NCBI GenBank assembly: GCA_041678045.1
Contig: JBAYOV010000040.1
Span: forward strand, 1 to 33,219
DNA from: UBA2357 sp041678045
Lineage (GTDB): Bacteria > Pseudomonadota > Gammaproteobacteria > Burkholderiales > Rhodocyclaceae
DNA length: 33,219 nt
Reading direction: 5' to 3'
Below the pieces are notes generated by a model. It was not told the DNA's origin. It worked only from the letters and a program-made list of their open reading frames with translations, and did no database searches. The position numbers and the translations under genes were made by a program. Below are positions 14,385 to 23,390 of the stretch, one piece after another; positions within the stretch are counted from its first letter, which is position 1, and every line of letters begins with the position of its first letter.

Positions 14385-17105
14385 ATGTTGAGCGCGGTGT
14401 TTGCGATTGCCATGGCCGCGCTGCTGGCACCTGCGTTGGGACGTCGTCTGGATGACCGCGCAGGCTGGCTGCTGGCGCTGGTGCCGTTCGCGGCGTTTGT
14501 GTGGTTTGCCTGGCAGATTCCGCAGGTGGCCGGTGGGGCGGCCGTAGTCGAGTCGCTTGCCTGGGTGCCGGCGCTCGATGTGGCGGTCACGCTGCGTCTG
14601 GATGGCCTGTCGCTGCTGTTTGCCTTGCTGGTGACCGGGATCGGCACGTTGATCGTGCTGTATGCCGGCGCCTATCTCTCCGATCATCACCATCTCGGGC
14701 GCTTCTACGCCTATCTCCTGCTGTTCATGATGGCCATGCTCGGGCTGGTGCTGGCCGATGACCTGATCGTGATGTTCGTGTTCTGGGAGCTCACCAGCGT
14801 CGCCTCCTTTTTGCTGATCAGCTTCCAGCACGAAAAAGCGGTTTCCCGCCGTGCCGCCTTGCAGGCGCTGCTCATAACCGGTGGCGGCGGGCTGGCCCTG
14901 CTCGCCGGTCTGGTGCTGCTGGGGATTGCCTCGGACGGCTGGCAGTTCTCCATGCTGGATGCGGCTTCAGTAGAGGCCAGTCCGCTGTACTTCGGCATCA
15001 TGGTGCTGGTGCTGGTCGGCTGCTTCACCAAATCGGCCCAGGTGCCCTTTCACCTGTGGCTGCCCAATGCGATGAATGCGCCCACCCCGGTGTCGGCCTA
15101 TCTGCATTCGGCCACCATGGTGAAGGCCGGCATTTACTTGCTGGCCAGATTGAACCCGGTGATGGGGGGCGACATGGGCTGGGGGCCGGTGCTGATCGGT
15201 TTTGGCGCGGCCACAGCCGTGGTCGGGGCGGTGCTGGCGATTCGCCAGACCGACCTCAAGCGCCTGCTTGCCTACACCACGGTGACCGTGCTCGGGCAAC
15301 TGACCATGCTCATCGGCACCAATACCAGCTATGGCCTGCAGGCTTTTGTGCTCTATCTGCTGGCGCATTCGCTGTACAAGGGAGCGCTGTTCATGGCGGT
15401 GGGGGCGGTGGATCACGCCACGGGCACGCGCGAGCTGTCGCGTCTGGGAGGATTGATCCGCTACATGCCGCTCACCGGGGCGGCCGTGGCGCTGGCGGCG
15501 TTCTCGAATGCCGGCCTGCCGCCGTTCTTCGGTTTCATCGCCAAGGAGTTCAAATACGCCGGTCTGATCGAGATGGGGGCGACCGGCTGGGCAGTGACCG
15601 GGGTGATGATTCTGACCAATGCGCTGCTGCTGGCGGCCGCGGGACTGGTGTTCATCCGCACCTTTCTGGGCCGTCGTGGCAATTATCCGCATGAACCGCA
15701 TGAGGCCAGCCTGCCGATGTGGCTGGGGCCGATGCTGCTGGCCTGTGGCGGGCTGGTGCTGGGGGCCTGGAATGCATGGCCGGAAACCTGGCTGGTGAAT
15801 GCTGCGGTGCAGTCTGTGGCGCGCGGTGAGGTGGATGTGAACCTGTATCTGTGGGGCGGTATTACGCCTGCTGTGGTGGCCAGCCTGCTGACCGTGTCGC
15901 TGGGCGTGCTGTTTTACCGTTTCCGGACTTGGGTGCGCCATCAGATTGCGCGCTGGCGGGTGTTCTGGCGGGTCAGCGGCGATCTGTTGTGGGATCGTCT
16001 GCTCAAGCACCTGTTCAGGTTTGCCGGGCAGCTCGCGAGTGCTTTCCAGCATGGTTCGTTGCGCCTGCACATGACGATGATGGCGCTGGTGATCACGTCG
16101 GTGGCCTTTCTGGCGCTGGTGTCTGTGATGGAGCGTCCGCTGTCGGTGGCACACAGCGCACCGCTCAACCTGCCCGCCGTGGTGGGCAGCCTGCTGGCGC
16201 TGGCCGGTGCCGGGGCGGCGGCGGTGAAACGTGGCCGGCTGGCGCTGGTCGCTTCGCTGGGCGCGAGCGGACTGGGGCTGGCGCTGTTCTTTCTGGCGGC
16301 GAATGCGCCCGATGTGGCGATCACCCAGTTGATGGTGGAAACCCTCAGTGTGGTCTTTCTGGCTTTTGTTTTCCGCACCTTGCCGGGGATGCCGGAGGTG
16401 GGTTCGCGCAAGCCGTCGGTGCGCAGCTTCCATGCGGCGGTGTCGGTGCTGTTCGGGCTGGCGGTGGCCGGGCTGCTGATGGCGGCGGTGAGCCAGCCGC
16501 TGCCTGGCGGGATTGCCGACTGGTACATGCACAACAGCGTGCCGGGCGGGCATGGTGGCAATGTGGTGAATGTGATCCTGGTCGATTTTCGGGCCTTCGA
16601 TACTCTGGGTGAAATCGTGGTGGTGGCGTTGGCGGCGCTGGCCGCAGCGGCCCTGCTCGGGGCCGGGGGCGAAAAGGCGTCGGGGCGGGCGGAGCCGGAG
16701 TTTTCCTCGGTGCTGTTGCGTCGGGGGCTGCGCCCGCTGGCCGGGCTGCTGGTGCTGGTGTCGCTGGTGCTGCTGTGGCGTGGTCACAATCTGCCGGGCG
16801 GGGGGTTCATCGGCGGGCTGGTGGCGGCCACGGGTTTCATCCTGCTGGTGCTGGCCTTTGGCCACTCACGGGTGCAGGGCCTGCTTGGCGCATCTGCGGT
16901 GAGCATCGCCGGTGTCGGGCTGGCTTGTGCAGTGGGGGCGGGTCTGCTGGGGCTGTTGCTGGGCGAAGCCTTCCTGACTGGGTTGTGGGTGTTCCCGGGC
17001 GGGGTGCCCTTGGGGACGCCGCTGCTGTTTGATGTGGGGGTATTCCTGACGGTGTTCGGTTCGGTAATGCACATGTTGCAAAAACTGGCGGGGAGGGCCG
17101 TCTGA
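14385..17105 (+). CDS. mrpA: Mrp-type cation/proton antiporter subunit A (A-B fusion), system 2
   Basis: A 906-residue fused MrpA/MrpB protein, clearly paralogous to but diverged from the first. Antiporter-module residues are present: FWELTS with Glu135, TKSAQVPFHLWLPNAM with Lys216, HSATMVKAGIYL, LLAHSLYKGALFMAVG and FFGFIAKEFKYAG. Note LLAHSLYKGALF here against HIINHATFKAALF in system 1. The C-terminal part has VDFRAFDTLGEIVV and the MrpB signature RGHNLPGGGFIGGLVAATGF. It is about 50 residues shorter than its paralogue. The start MLSAVFAIAMAALL begins the first helix directly. The next gene begins one base after the stop. Confidence 0.95.
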   Translation: MLSAVFAIAMAALLAPALGRRLDDRAGWLLALVPFAAFVWFAWQIPQVAGGAAVVESLAWVPALDVAVTLRLDGLSLLFALLVTGIGTLIVLYAGAYLSDHHHLGRFYAYLLLFMMAMLGLVLADDLIVMFVFWELTSVASFLLISFQHEKAVSRRAALQALLITGGGGLALLAGLVLLGIASDGWQFSMLDAASVEASPLYFGIMVLVLVGCFTKSAQVPFHLWLPNAMNAPTPVSAYLHSATMVKAGIYLLARLNPVMGGDMGWGPVLIGFGAATAVVGAVLAIRQTDLKRLLAYTTVTVLGQLTMLIGTNTSYGLQAFVLYLLAHSLYKGALFMAVGAVDHATGTRELSRLGGLIRYMPLTGAAVALAAFSNAGLPPFFGFIAKEFKYAGLIEMGATGWAVTGVMILTNALLLAAAGLVFIRTFLGRRGNYPHEPHEASLPMWLGPMLLACGGLVLGAWNAWPETWLVNAAVQSVARGEVDVNLYLWGGITPAVVASLLTVSLGVLFYRFRTWVRHQIARWRVFWRVSGDLLWDRLLKHLFRFAGQLASAFQHGSLRLHMTMMALVITSVAFLALVSVMERPLSVAHSAPLNLPAVVGSLLALAGAGAAAVKRGRLALVASLGASGLGLALFFLAANAPDVAITQLMVETLSVVFLAFVFRTLPGMPEVGSRKPSVRSFHAAVSVLFGLAVAGLLMAAVSQPLPGGIADWYMHNSVPGGHGGNVVNVILVDFRAFDTLGEIVVVALAALAAAALLGAGGEKASGRAEPEFSSVLLRRGLRPLAGLLVLVSLVLLWRGHNLPGGGFIGGLVAATGFILLVLAFGHSRVQGLLGASAVSIAGVGLACAVGAGLLGLLLGEAFLTGLWVFPGGVPLGTPLLFDVGVFLTVFGSVMHMLQKLAGRAV

Positions 17106-17106
17106 G

Positions 17107-17532
17107 ATGGACATTCTGGCTGCAATCACGGTGGGCGGACTGGCCGGTATCGGCATGTGGCTGCTGCTCGACCGTAACTTGATCCGGGTGGTGGTCGGCG
17201 TTGCCGTGCTGGGCAATGCGATCAACCTGGGGGTGCTCACTTCGGGGCGCTTTTTCGGCGATGTGGCGGCGTTCGTGAGCAAAAGCGGGCCGGTGCCCGA
17301 GGCGGCGGCCAACCCTTTGCCGCAGGCGCTGGTGCTGACCGCGATCGTGATCGGCTTTGGCCTGTTCGTGTTCGCGCTGGCGCTGCTCAAGCGGGTGCGT
17401 GAAACCCATGGCATGACCACCACCGATGCGGTGTCCGAGGTGACCGAGGAGGCCGCGCCCGATCTGCTGCAGGCGCAGGAGCCGGGCGGGGCAGACGGTG
17501 TGCGGGGCGCGGTCGAAAGGGGGCGCGCATGA
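17107..17532 (+). CDS. mrpC: Mrp antiporter subunit C, system 2
   Basis: A 141-residue NuoK-like subunit. VVVGVAVLGNAINLGVLTSG and NPLPQALVLTAIVIGFGLFV identify it. After about residue 100 there is a hydrophilic acidic tail (TTTDAVSEVTEEAAPD onward) not seen in the system 1 protein. The stop overlaps the mrpD2 start (ATGA). Confidence 0.93.
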   Translation: MDILAAITVGGLAGIGMWLLLDRNLIRVVVGVAVLGNAINLGVLTSGRFFGDVAAFVSKSGPVPEAAANPLPQALVLTAIVIGFGLFVFALALLKRVRETHGMTTTDAVSEVTEEAAPDLLQAQEPGGADGVRGAVERGRA

Positions 17533-19031
17533 GCATGGGTGGCATGAATATGCTGGTGGTGGCGCCCATCGTGGTGCCCCTGGTCACGCTGGTGGTGCTG
17601 ATGCTTGGCCGTCGCCATGCCGGGATGGTGGCCTGGGTGAGCGTGCTGGGTGCGCTTGCGCTGACGTTGGTGGGGCTGCGGCTGGTGGGGCTGGCGGCCA
17701 GTGATGTGGTGATTGCGGGGCAGCTGGGAGGCTGGCAGGCGCCGTATGGAATCAGCGTGGTGATCGACCGCCTGTCGGCAGCGATGGTGCTGATTACCGG
17801 GGTGATCGGTCTGGCCACTGTGGTGTATGGCTTGATGCGCGAGGCCGAGCCCTTGCCCCGCGCCGAGTTCTATCTGTTCGTGCATGGTCTGCTCACAGGG
17901 GTGTGCGGTGCCTTCACCACGGCCGATGTGTTCAACCTGTACGTGTGGTTCGAGGTACTGCTGATCGGTTCCTTTGCGCTGATCGCCCTGGGCGGTGGCC
18001 GGCGCAGGCTGGCCGGAAGCATGACTTATGTGGCGCTCAACATGCTGGCCACTTTGTTGTTCCTGCTCTCTGCCGGCCTCACCTACGGGGCCACCGGTAC
18101 CCTCAACATGGGCGAGCTGGCGCTGATCTTCCGTGCGGGGGAGGCGTCGCCCGGTGCGCAGGTGGCGGTGGTGATGATGTTGCTCGCTTTTGCGGTGAAG
18201 GCGGCGCTGTTTCCGGTGTTCGGCTGGCTGCCCGCCTCCTACCATGTCGCCTGGACGCCCGTGTCGGCGCTGTTTGCCGGCCTGCTCACCAAGGTGGGGG
18301 TGTACGCGCTGATCCGCATCGTCACCCTGCTGTGGCCGGAGTACGGGATGGCGCATGAGGCGCTGCTGTGGGTGGCCTGCGCCACCATGCTGATCGGAGT
18401 GCTGGGGGCTGCGGCACAGAACGAGGTGCGGCGCATCCTCTCCTTTCATATCGTGAGTCAGGTGGGATACATGATTCTGGGGCTGGCCCTGGCCACTCCG
18501 CTGGCGCTGGCGGGGGCGGTGTTCTACCTGATCCATCACATCGTGGTGAAGGCCAACCTGTTCTTCGTGGGCGGGCTGGCGGCCAGGCTTACCGGCTCGG
18601 AGCGGCTGGTGGCGATGGGGGGGCTGTATGCGGGCTTTCCGTTGCTTGCCATCCTGTTTGCCATCCCGGCGCTGTCGCTGGCGGGCATCCCGCCGCTGTC
18701 CGGGTTCTGGGCCAAATTTGTGCTGGTGCGCGCCAGTCTGGAGTCCGGTTTCTGGTGGGCGGCGGGCATTGCCCTGCTCACCGGAATTTTCACGCTGTTG
18801 TCGATGAGCAAAATCTGGAACGAGGCGTTTCTCAAGTCACACCCACGCGGTGTGGTGGGGCTGGATCGTCAGGCCGATCTGCGGCTGGGGCTCTGGGTGG
18901 TGGCCGGCTTGGCGGCGATCACCGTGCTGATTGGGCTCGGCGCGGGGCCGGTGATGGCATATGCAATCGCCGCTGCCGGTCAGTTGACTGAGCCGGTGGC
19001 CTATTTTCAGTTGATCGAGGGAGGACGCTAG
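17529..19031 (+). CDS. mrpD: Mrp antiporter subunit D, system 2
   Basis: A 500-residue NuoM/NuoN-like subunit. Glu142 lies in YVWFEVLLIGSFAL and Lys224 in FAVKAALFPVFGWLP. TM10 reads HHIVVKANLFFVGG with Lys341, and TM12 has SGFWAKFVLVRAS. The TM10 lysine is kept here and absent in the system 1 MrpD, which is the clearest difference in mechanism-relevant residues between the two antiporters. It overlaps mrpC2 by four bases and is followed by mrpE2 after two bases. Confidence 0.95.
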   Translation: MSMGGMNMLVVAPIVVPLVTLVVLMLGRRHAGMVAWVSVLGALALTLVGLRLVGLAASDVVIAGQLGGWQAPYGISVVIDRLSAAMVLITGVIGLATVVYGLMREAEPLPRAEFYLFVHGLLTGVCGAFTTADVFNLYVWFEVLLIGSFALIALGGGRRRLAGSMTYVALNMLATLLFLLSAGLTYGATGTLNMGELALIFRAGEASPGAQVAVVMMLLAFAVKAALFPVFGWLPASYHVAWTPVSALFAGLLTKVGVYALIRIVTLLWPEYGMAHEALLWVACATMLIGVLGAAAQNEVRRILSFHIVSQVGYMILGLALATPLALAGAVFYLIHHIVVKANLFFVGGLAARLTGSERLVAMGGLYAGFPLLAILFAIPALSLAGIPPLSGFWAKFVLVRASLESGFWWAAGIALLTGIFTLLSMSKIWNEAFLKSHPRGVVGLDRQADLRLGLWVVAGLAAITVLIGLGAGPVMAYAIAAAGQLTEPVAYFQLIEGGR

Positions 19032-19033
19032 GA

Positions 19034-19537
19034 ATGCTGGGCTTGCATGTACTGCTGGCGGTTGCACTGGCGGCCTTTGCCGATGCGCTCAGTCCCCTGG
19101 GCGTGACCGGGGCCTTCGTGCTGGTGTTCCTGGTGATGTGCGCGGGCGCGCGGCTGCTCGGCGTGCAGTCCTATGTGCGCCGCTTTCGCCAGGGGCTGAG
19201 TTTTGTGCTGTGGTTTGTGGCCGAGATATTCCGTGCCAGTCTGGATGTGGCGCGGATCGTGCTCGCCAGCCATGTGCAAACCGAGCCGGCCGTGGTGGCG
19301 GTGAGGCTGAGTCGCCGGGAGGATGGGTTTGCAACCCTGGTCGGCGTGCTGCTGACACTCACGCCGGGCACGCTGGCCCTGGAGTACGAGCCTGATGAGG
19401 GGCTGCTGTATGTGCATGCGCTGGACATCCGTGCTGCGGATGAGGTGGAACGCAGCGTGCGTGAGTTGGAGCGTCGGTTGATTGCCTGGATGGAGGGGGT
19501 GGCGCCGACGAAGGTGAATCTGGAGAAGCTGACATGA
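19034..19537 (+). CDS. mrpE: Mrp antiporter subunit E, system 2
   Basis: A 167-residue MrpE homologue. EIFRASLDVARIVLAS and TLVGVLLTLTPGTLALEYE correspond to the conserved MrpE segments (compare MTPGT in system 1). GGGAGGA precedes the ATG at 19034. It is shorter at the N-terminus than the system 1 protein. The stop overlaps the mrpF2 start (ATGA). Confidence 0.92.
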   Translation: MLGLHVLLAVALAAFADALSPLGVTGAFVLVFLVMCAGARLLGVQSYVRRFRQGLSFVLWFVAEIFRASLDVARIVLASHVQTEPAVVAVRLSRREDGFATLVGVLLTLTPGTLALEYEPDEGLLYVHALDIRAADEVERSVRELERRLIAWMEGVAPTKVNLEKLT

Positions 19538-19893
19538 CGGTTGATCTGGCCGGTGCTGGCTGGGTGCTGCCGCTGGCGGTAGCCTTGCTGGCCTTGAGTG
19601 CGTTGATTCTGGTGGTGAGGTTGCTGGTGGGGCCGACCGGTCCCGACCGGGTGGTGGCGATTGATGCGCTCACCCTGCTGGGTGTGGCAGCCGTGGCGCT
19701 GGGGGCGCTGCTGAGTGCCCAGGCGGTTTTTCTGGATGTGGCGGTGGTGTTGTCGCTGGTGTCCTTGTTGGGTACGGTGGCCTTTGCCCTGCTGTTTCGC
19801 AAGCCTGCGCTGCCACGTGAGGAAGAGAACGTGCCCGTGCACGGAGAAGGGATGGATGCCGGCGCCGGTGCGCGCAGGGAGGAGGCGAAATGA
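19534..19893 (+). CDS. mrpF: Mrp antiporter subunit F, system 2
   Basis: A 119-residue three-helix protein with RLLVGPTGPDRVVAIDALTL, matching the GPT..DRV.A.D core of MrpF, and SLLGTVAFALLFRKP. It carries a 30-residue charged C-terminal tail absent from the 89-residue system 1 protein. It overlaps its neighbours by ATGA at both ends. Confidence 0.9.
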   Translation: MTVDLAGAGWVLPLAVALLALSALILVVRLLVGPTGPDRVVAIDALTLLGVAAVALGALLSAQAVFLDVAVVLSLVSLLGTVAFALLFRKPALPREEENVPVHGEGMDAGAGARREEAK

Positions 19894-20285
19894 ACGCAGG
19901 CGTGCTGCCTTGGCTGGCGTCCTTGTTGATTCTGCTGGGGGCGTTGTTCTGTTTGTTGGGCGCGCTGGGTGTGTGGCGTCTGCCGGATGCCTATTGCCGC
20001 ATGCATGCGGCGAGCAAGGCGGGGGCGCTGGGCGCTGCGCTGGTGCTGGCCGGGGTGGCTGCAGCGTCCAGCGGCGAGGTGGCCCTGGAGGCGCTGTTTG
20101 CGTTGCTGGTACTGCTGGCTACTGCGCCGCTGGCCGCACATGCCGTGTCTCGTGCGGCCCACCATCAGGGCCAGCGCCCCAGCGTGGGGCCGCTGGGCGA
20201 TGCGCTGGCCGGCAAGGTTACTGCTGCTGCGGCGCCCTCCCCTGAGCACCCCGCTGTGTCGCCGGCAGGGGACGGCCGGGCGTAG
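19890..20285 (+). CDS. mrpG: Mrp antiporter subunit G, system 2
   Basis: A 131-residue MrpG homologue. CLLGALGVWRLPDAYCRMHA and SKAGALGAALVLAG are the conserved regions, and TAPLAAHAVSRAAH corresponds to the third helix. The last 45 or so residues are hydrophilic and Pro/Ala-rich. It overlaps mrpF2 by ATGA and ends the operon 21 bases from the convergent glnS stop. Confidence 0.9.
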   Translation: MNAGVLPWLASLLILLGALFCLLGALGVWRLPDAYCRMHAASKAGALGAALVLAGVAAASSGEVALEALFALLVLLATAPLAAHAVSRAAHHQGQRPSVGPLGDALAGKVTAAAAPSPEHPAVSPAGDGRA

Positions 20286-20301
20286 CGGGGTGGCGCCCGC
20301 T
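20284..20301. terminator. GC-rich hairpin between convergent mrpG2 and glnS
   Basis: AGCGGG and CCCGCT pair around a six-base loop in the 21-base gap and overlap the mrpG2 stop. There is no T tract on either strand, so its role in ending transcription is uncertain. Confidence 0.3.
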
Positions 20302-20306
20302 GCGGA

Positions 20307-22040
20307 TCAGCCCTTGCCTTTTGCCCAGGAGTCCTTCAGCGTGACTGTGCGGTTGAACACCGGGGTGCCGGGGCGGGAGTCGAGGCGGTCGGCGACGAAA
20401 TAGCCGTGGCGCTCGAACTGGAAACGCGATTCGGCCTGCACGTCCCTGAGTGAGGGTTCGAGCCAGGCACGAATGAGCTGCATGGAGTCCGGGTTGAGGT
20501 CGTCAAGGTAGTCGCGCTCGACCCCTTCGGCATCGCCCTCGCGCCGTGCGCCGGGGTACGGGTGAGCAAACAGGCGGTCGTACAGCCGGATTTCGGCTTC
20601 ACAGGCATGGGCGGCCGACACCCAGTGCAGGTTGCCCTTCACCTTGTAGTTGTCTGCGCCGGGGGTGCCGCTCTTCGAGTCGGGCATGTATTCGGCCAGC
20701 ACGGCCGTTACATTGCCGTCCGCATCTTTCTCGCAGCCGGTGCAGCGAACCACATAACCGTAGCGCAGGCGCACCATGTTATCGGGGAAGAGCCGGCGGA
20801 AGCCCTTGCTCGGAACCTCCATGAAGTCTTCTCGTTCGATCCACAGTTCCCGGCCGAAGGGCATGTCGCGCTGGCCAAGCTCGGGCTTGAGTGGGTGGTT
20901 CGGTGCCTGGCACAGCTCGGACTGGCCTTCGGGGTAGTTGGTGATGACCAGCTTGAGCGGGTCGAGTACGGCGACCCGGCGTTCGGCCGAGTCGTTGAGG
21001 TGCTCGCGCATGCACTCTTCGAGCACGCTGATGTCGATCCAGGCGTCGGACTTGGAGACCCCGATCCGCTCGGCGAACAGACGGAAACCTTCGGCGGTGT
21101 AGCCACGACGGCGGGCACCGATGAGGGTGGGCAGGCGTGGATCGTCCCAGCCGCGCACGTGACCACCCTCGACCAGCGTGATCAATTTGCGCTTGGAGAG
21201 CACCACATAGGTCAGGTTGAGGCGCGCAAACTCGATCTGCTGCGGCAGCGGGCGCGGGAACAGGCCTTCTGTGGCCAGGGCGTCGAGCAGCCAGTCGTAG
21301 AACGGGCGCTGATCCTCGAACTCCAGGGTGCATACCGAGTGGGTGATGTTCTCGATGGCATCCTCGATCGGGTGCGCAAAGGTGTACAGCGGGTAGATGC
21401 ACCAGGTACTGCCGGTGCGGTGATGCGCGGCGTGACGGATGCGGTAGATCACCGGGTCGCGCAGATTGATGTTGGGGCTGGCCATGTCGATCTTCGCGCG
21501 CAGGGCGTGCGCCCCTTCGGGAAACTCGCCTTCGCGCATGCGACGGAAGAGGTCGAGGTTTTCTTCCACGCTGCGTTCCCGGTAGGGGCTGTTGCGGCCC
21601 GCTTCGGTGAGGGTGCCGCGATAGGCGCGCATTTCGTCGGCGGGCAGGGAGTCGACATAGGCCTTGCCGGCACGGATCAGCGCCAGCGCGCACGCGTACA
21701 TGGTTTCAAAGTAGTCCGAGGCAAAGTACAGGTGTTTGCCCCAGTCAAAGCCGAGCCAGCCGACGGCTTCGAGGATGGCGTCGACATATTCCTGCTCTTC
21801 CTTCTCGGGGTTGGTGTCGTCGAAACGCATGTGACACACGCCCTGATAGTGCTCCGCCAGCCCGAAGTTCAGGCAGATCGACTTGGCGTGACCATAGTGG
21901 AGGTAACCGTTGGGCTCGGGCGGAAAGCGGGTTTCCACGCGCCCCTGCCATTTGCCGGTGCGGTTGTCCTCATCGATGATGTTGCGGATGAAATTGGATG
22001 CGGGCGCGTTCTGGGCGCTGTTCTGTGAATGGTCGGACAC
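20307..22040 (-). CDS. glnS: Glutaminyl-tRNA synthetase
   Basis: A 577-residue class I aminoacyl-tRNA synthetase that charges tRNA(Gln) with glutamine in the cytosol. The HIGH-type motif is HYGH at 48-51 within PPEPNGYLHYGHAKS. The KMSKS-type loop is VLSKRKL near 280-286. FDDTNPEKEEQEY, typical of GlnRS/GluRS, is at about 73-85, and the C-terminal anticodon-binding beta barrels follow (ELWIEREDFMEVPSKGFRRL). TGCEKDADGN sits in the C-terminal region. The start codon is GTG with GAGG (plus positions 22048-22051) eight bases upstream. Length and composition are usual. It is convergent with mrp2 and divergent from the MscS gene. Confidence 0.97.
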   Translation of the reverse strand: MSDHSQNSAQNAPASNFIRNIIDEDNRTGKWQGRVETRFPPEPNGYLHYGHAKSICLNFGLAEHYQGVCHMRFDDTNPEKEEQEYVDAILEAVGWLGFDWGKHLYFASDYFETMYACALALIRAGKAYVDSLPADEMRAYRGTLTEAGRNSPYRERSVEENLDLFRRMREGEFPEGAHALRAKIDMASPNINLRDPVIYRIRHAAHHRTGSTWCIYPLYTFAHPIEDAIENITHSVCTLEFEDQRPFYDWLLDALATEGLFPRPLPQQIEFARLNLTYVVLSKRKLITLVEGGHVRGWDDPRLPTLIGARRRGYTAEGFRLFAERIGVSKSDAWIDISVLEECMREHLNDSAERRVAVLDPLKLVITNYPEGQSELCQAPNHPLKPELGQRDMPFGRELWIEREDFMEVPSKGFRRLFPDNMVRLRYGYVVRCTGCEKDADGNVTAVLAEYMPDSKSGTPGADNYKVKGNLHWVSAAHACEAEIRLYDRLFAHPYPGARREGDAEGVERDYLDDLNPDSMQLIRAWLEPSLRDVQAESRFQFERHGYFVADRLDSRPGTPVFNRTVTLKDSWAKGKG

Positions 22041-22192
22041 TGCTGGGCCTCGGCGAATGTGACGATGTCAATGATTGCGAAGCGCAGCATTTTACCCGGG
22101 CCGCCGGTGCTTGCGGCGGCGCGTGACACAGATGGGGCGCAAGCCTGCTGGTACACTTGGCCGGTTGGTCAATGGATGGCAATGGGTGAGCG

Positions 22193-23380
22193 ATGGAAGA
22201 GAACGGAACAGTCGAGGCGACCGAGGTGCTGAAGGATGCGCTGGAGTGGGCCTCCGGGGGCGATGCCAACATGATGATGGTGTTGCAGGTCTTTCTGGTG
22301 GTGCTGGCCGTGGTGGTGGTGAACTTTGTCCTCAAGCGCGTGCTTGCACGCCTGGAGGGGCGCACGAAGCTGACGTCCACGCCCTGGGATGAGGCGCTGG
22401 TGGCCGCCGCCCGTCGGCCCGTGCCGATGCTGGCCTGGGTGGTCGGGCTGACCTTTGCGGTACGCATCATTTACGAGACGACGTCTGCAGCGATCTTCGA
22501 GTTCTACCAACCGGTGCAGACCGTGGGGGTGATTGCCTGCATCACCTGGTTTCTGCTGCAGTTCATTCGCAACGTGCAGGAGGGCGTGGTGGCCCGCCAG
22601 GTGGCGCGGGGGCAGCCGGTGGATCGCACCACGGTGGATGCGATCGGCAAGTTGCTGCGCATTTCGGTGGCGATCACCGCTGTGCTGATCGGCCTGCAAA
22701 GCCTGGGCTTTTCGGTGTCCGGGGTGCTCGCCTTCGGGGGCGTGGGCGGTATTGCGGTGGGCTTTGCCGCACGCGACCTGCTGGCCAACTTCTTTGGGGG
22801 CTTGATGGTGTATCTGGACCGCCCTTTTGCGATCGGAGACTGGATCCGTTCGCCCGACCGCAACATCGAGGGCACGGTGGAGGACATTGGCTGGCGGGTG
22901 ACGCGCATCCGCACCTTCGACAAGCGGCCGCTGTATGTGCCGAACGCGGTGTTCACCCAGGTGGCGCTGGAGAATCCGTCGCGCATGACCAACCGGCGCA
23001 TCTACGAGACGGTGGGGGTCCGTTATGACGACTTTCATGCGGTGCCGGCAATCGTTCAAGACATCAAGGCGATGCTGCGCGCTCACCCCGAGATCGACAC
23101 CAACCAGACGCTGATCGTGAATTTCAACCAGTTTGCGGCCAGCTCGCTCGACATCATGATCTACACCTTCACCCGTACCACGCAATGGGTGCTGTATCAC
23201 GAGATCAAGCAGGATGTGTTGATGAAGGTGGGCCAAATCATCGAACGTCACGGGGCCGAGATTGCGTTCCCGACCCAGACCGTGCATCTGCCGGATGGCC
23301 AGCCTTCAGGCGTGGCAACGATGCCCGTCTCGCCCATGAGCAAAGCGGTGCCGGGCGATCCGGCGCCGCGTTCTGTCTGA
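22193..23380 (+). CDS. MscS-family mechanosensitive ion channel
   Basis: A 395-residue inner-membrane channel. There are about five membrane segments (near 27-48, 76-95, 108-126, 154-172, and the pore helix around 178-205). FGGVGGIAVGFAARDLLANF is the Gly/Ala-rich pore-lining TM3, followed by FFGGLMVYLDRPFAIGDWI, the start of the MscS beta domain. The C-terminal alpha/beta domain ends around residue 365, with a short Pro/Ser tail. It looks closer to the larger YnaI/YbdG-like members than to 286-residue E. coli MscS, by length and extra N-terminal helices. By family it opens on membrane tension to release solutes. The promoter is not clear; a weak GGGTGAG precedes the ATG. crcB follows after 10 bases. 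Confidence 0.9.
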   Translation: MEENGTVEATEVLKDALEWASGGDANMMMVLQVFLVVLAVVVVNFVLKRVLARLEGRTKLTSTPWDEALVAAARRPVPMLAWVVGLTFAVRIIYETTSAAIFEFYQPVQTVGVIACITWFLLQFIRNVQEGVVARQVARGQPVDRTTVDAIGKLLRISVAITAVLIGLQSLGFSVSGVLAFGGVGGIAVGFAARDLLANFFGGLMVYLDRPFAIGDWIRSPDRNIEGTVEDIGWRVTRIRTFDKRPLYVPNAVFTQVALENPSRMTNRRIYETVGVRYDDFHAVPAIVQDIKAMLRAHPEIDTNQTLIVNFNQFAASSLDIMIYTFTRTTQWVLYHEIKQDVLMKVGQIIERHGAEIAFPTQTVHLPDGQPSGVATMPVSPMSKAVPGDPAPRSV

Positions 23381-23390
23381 GCACGCCGCG

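Noticed and set aside
23381..23390. Fluoride riboswitch before crcB
   Set aside because: Only 10 bases separate it from the MscS gene, so there is no room for a riboswitch leader.
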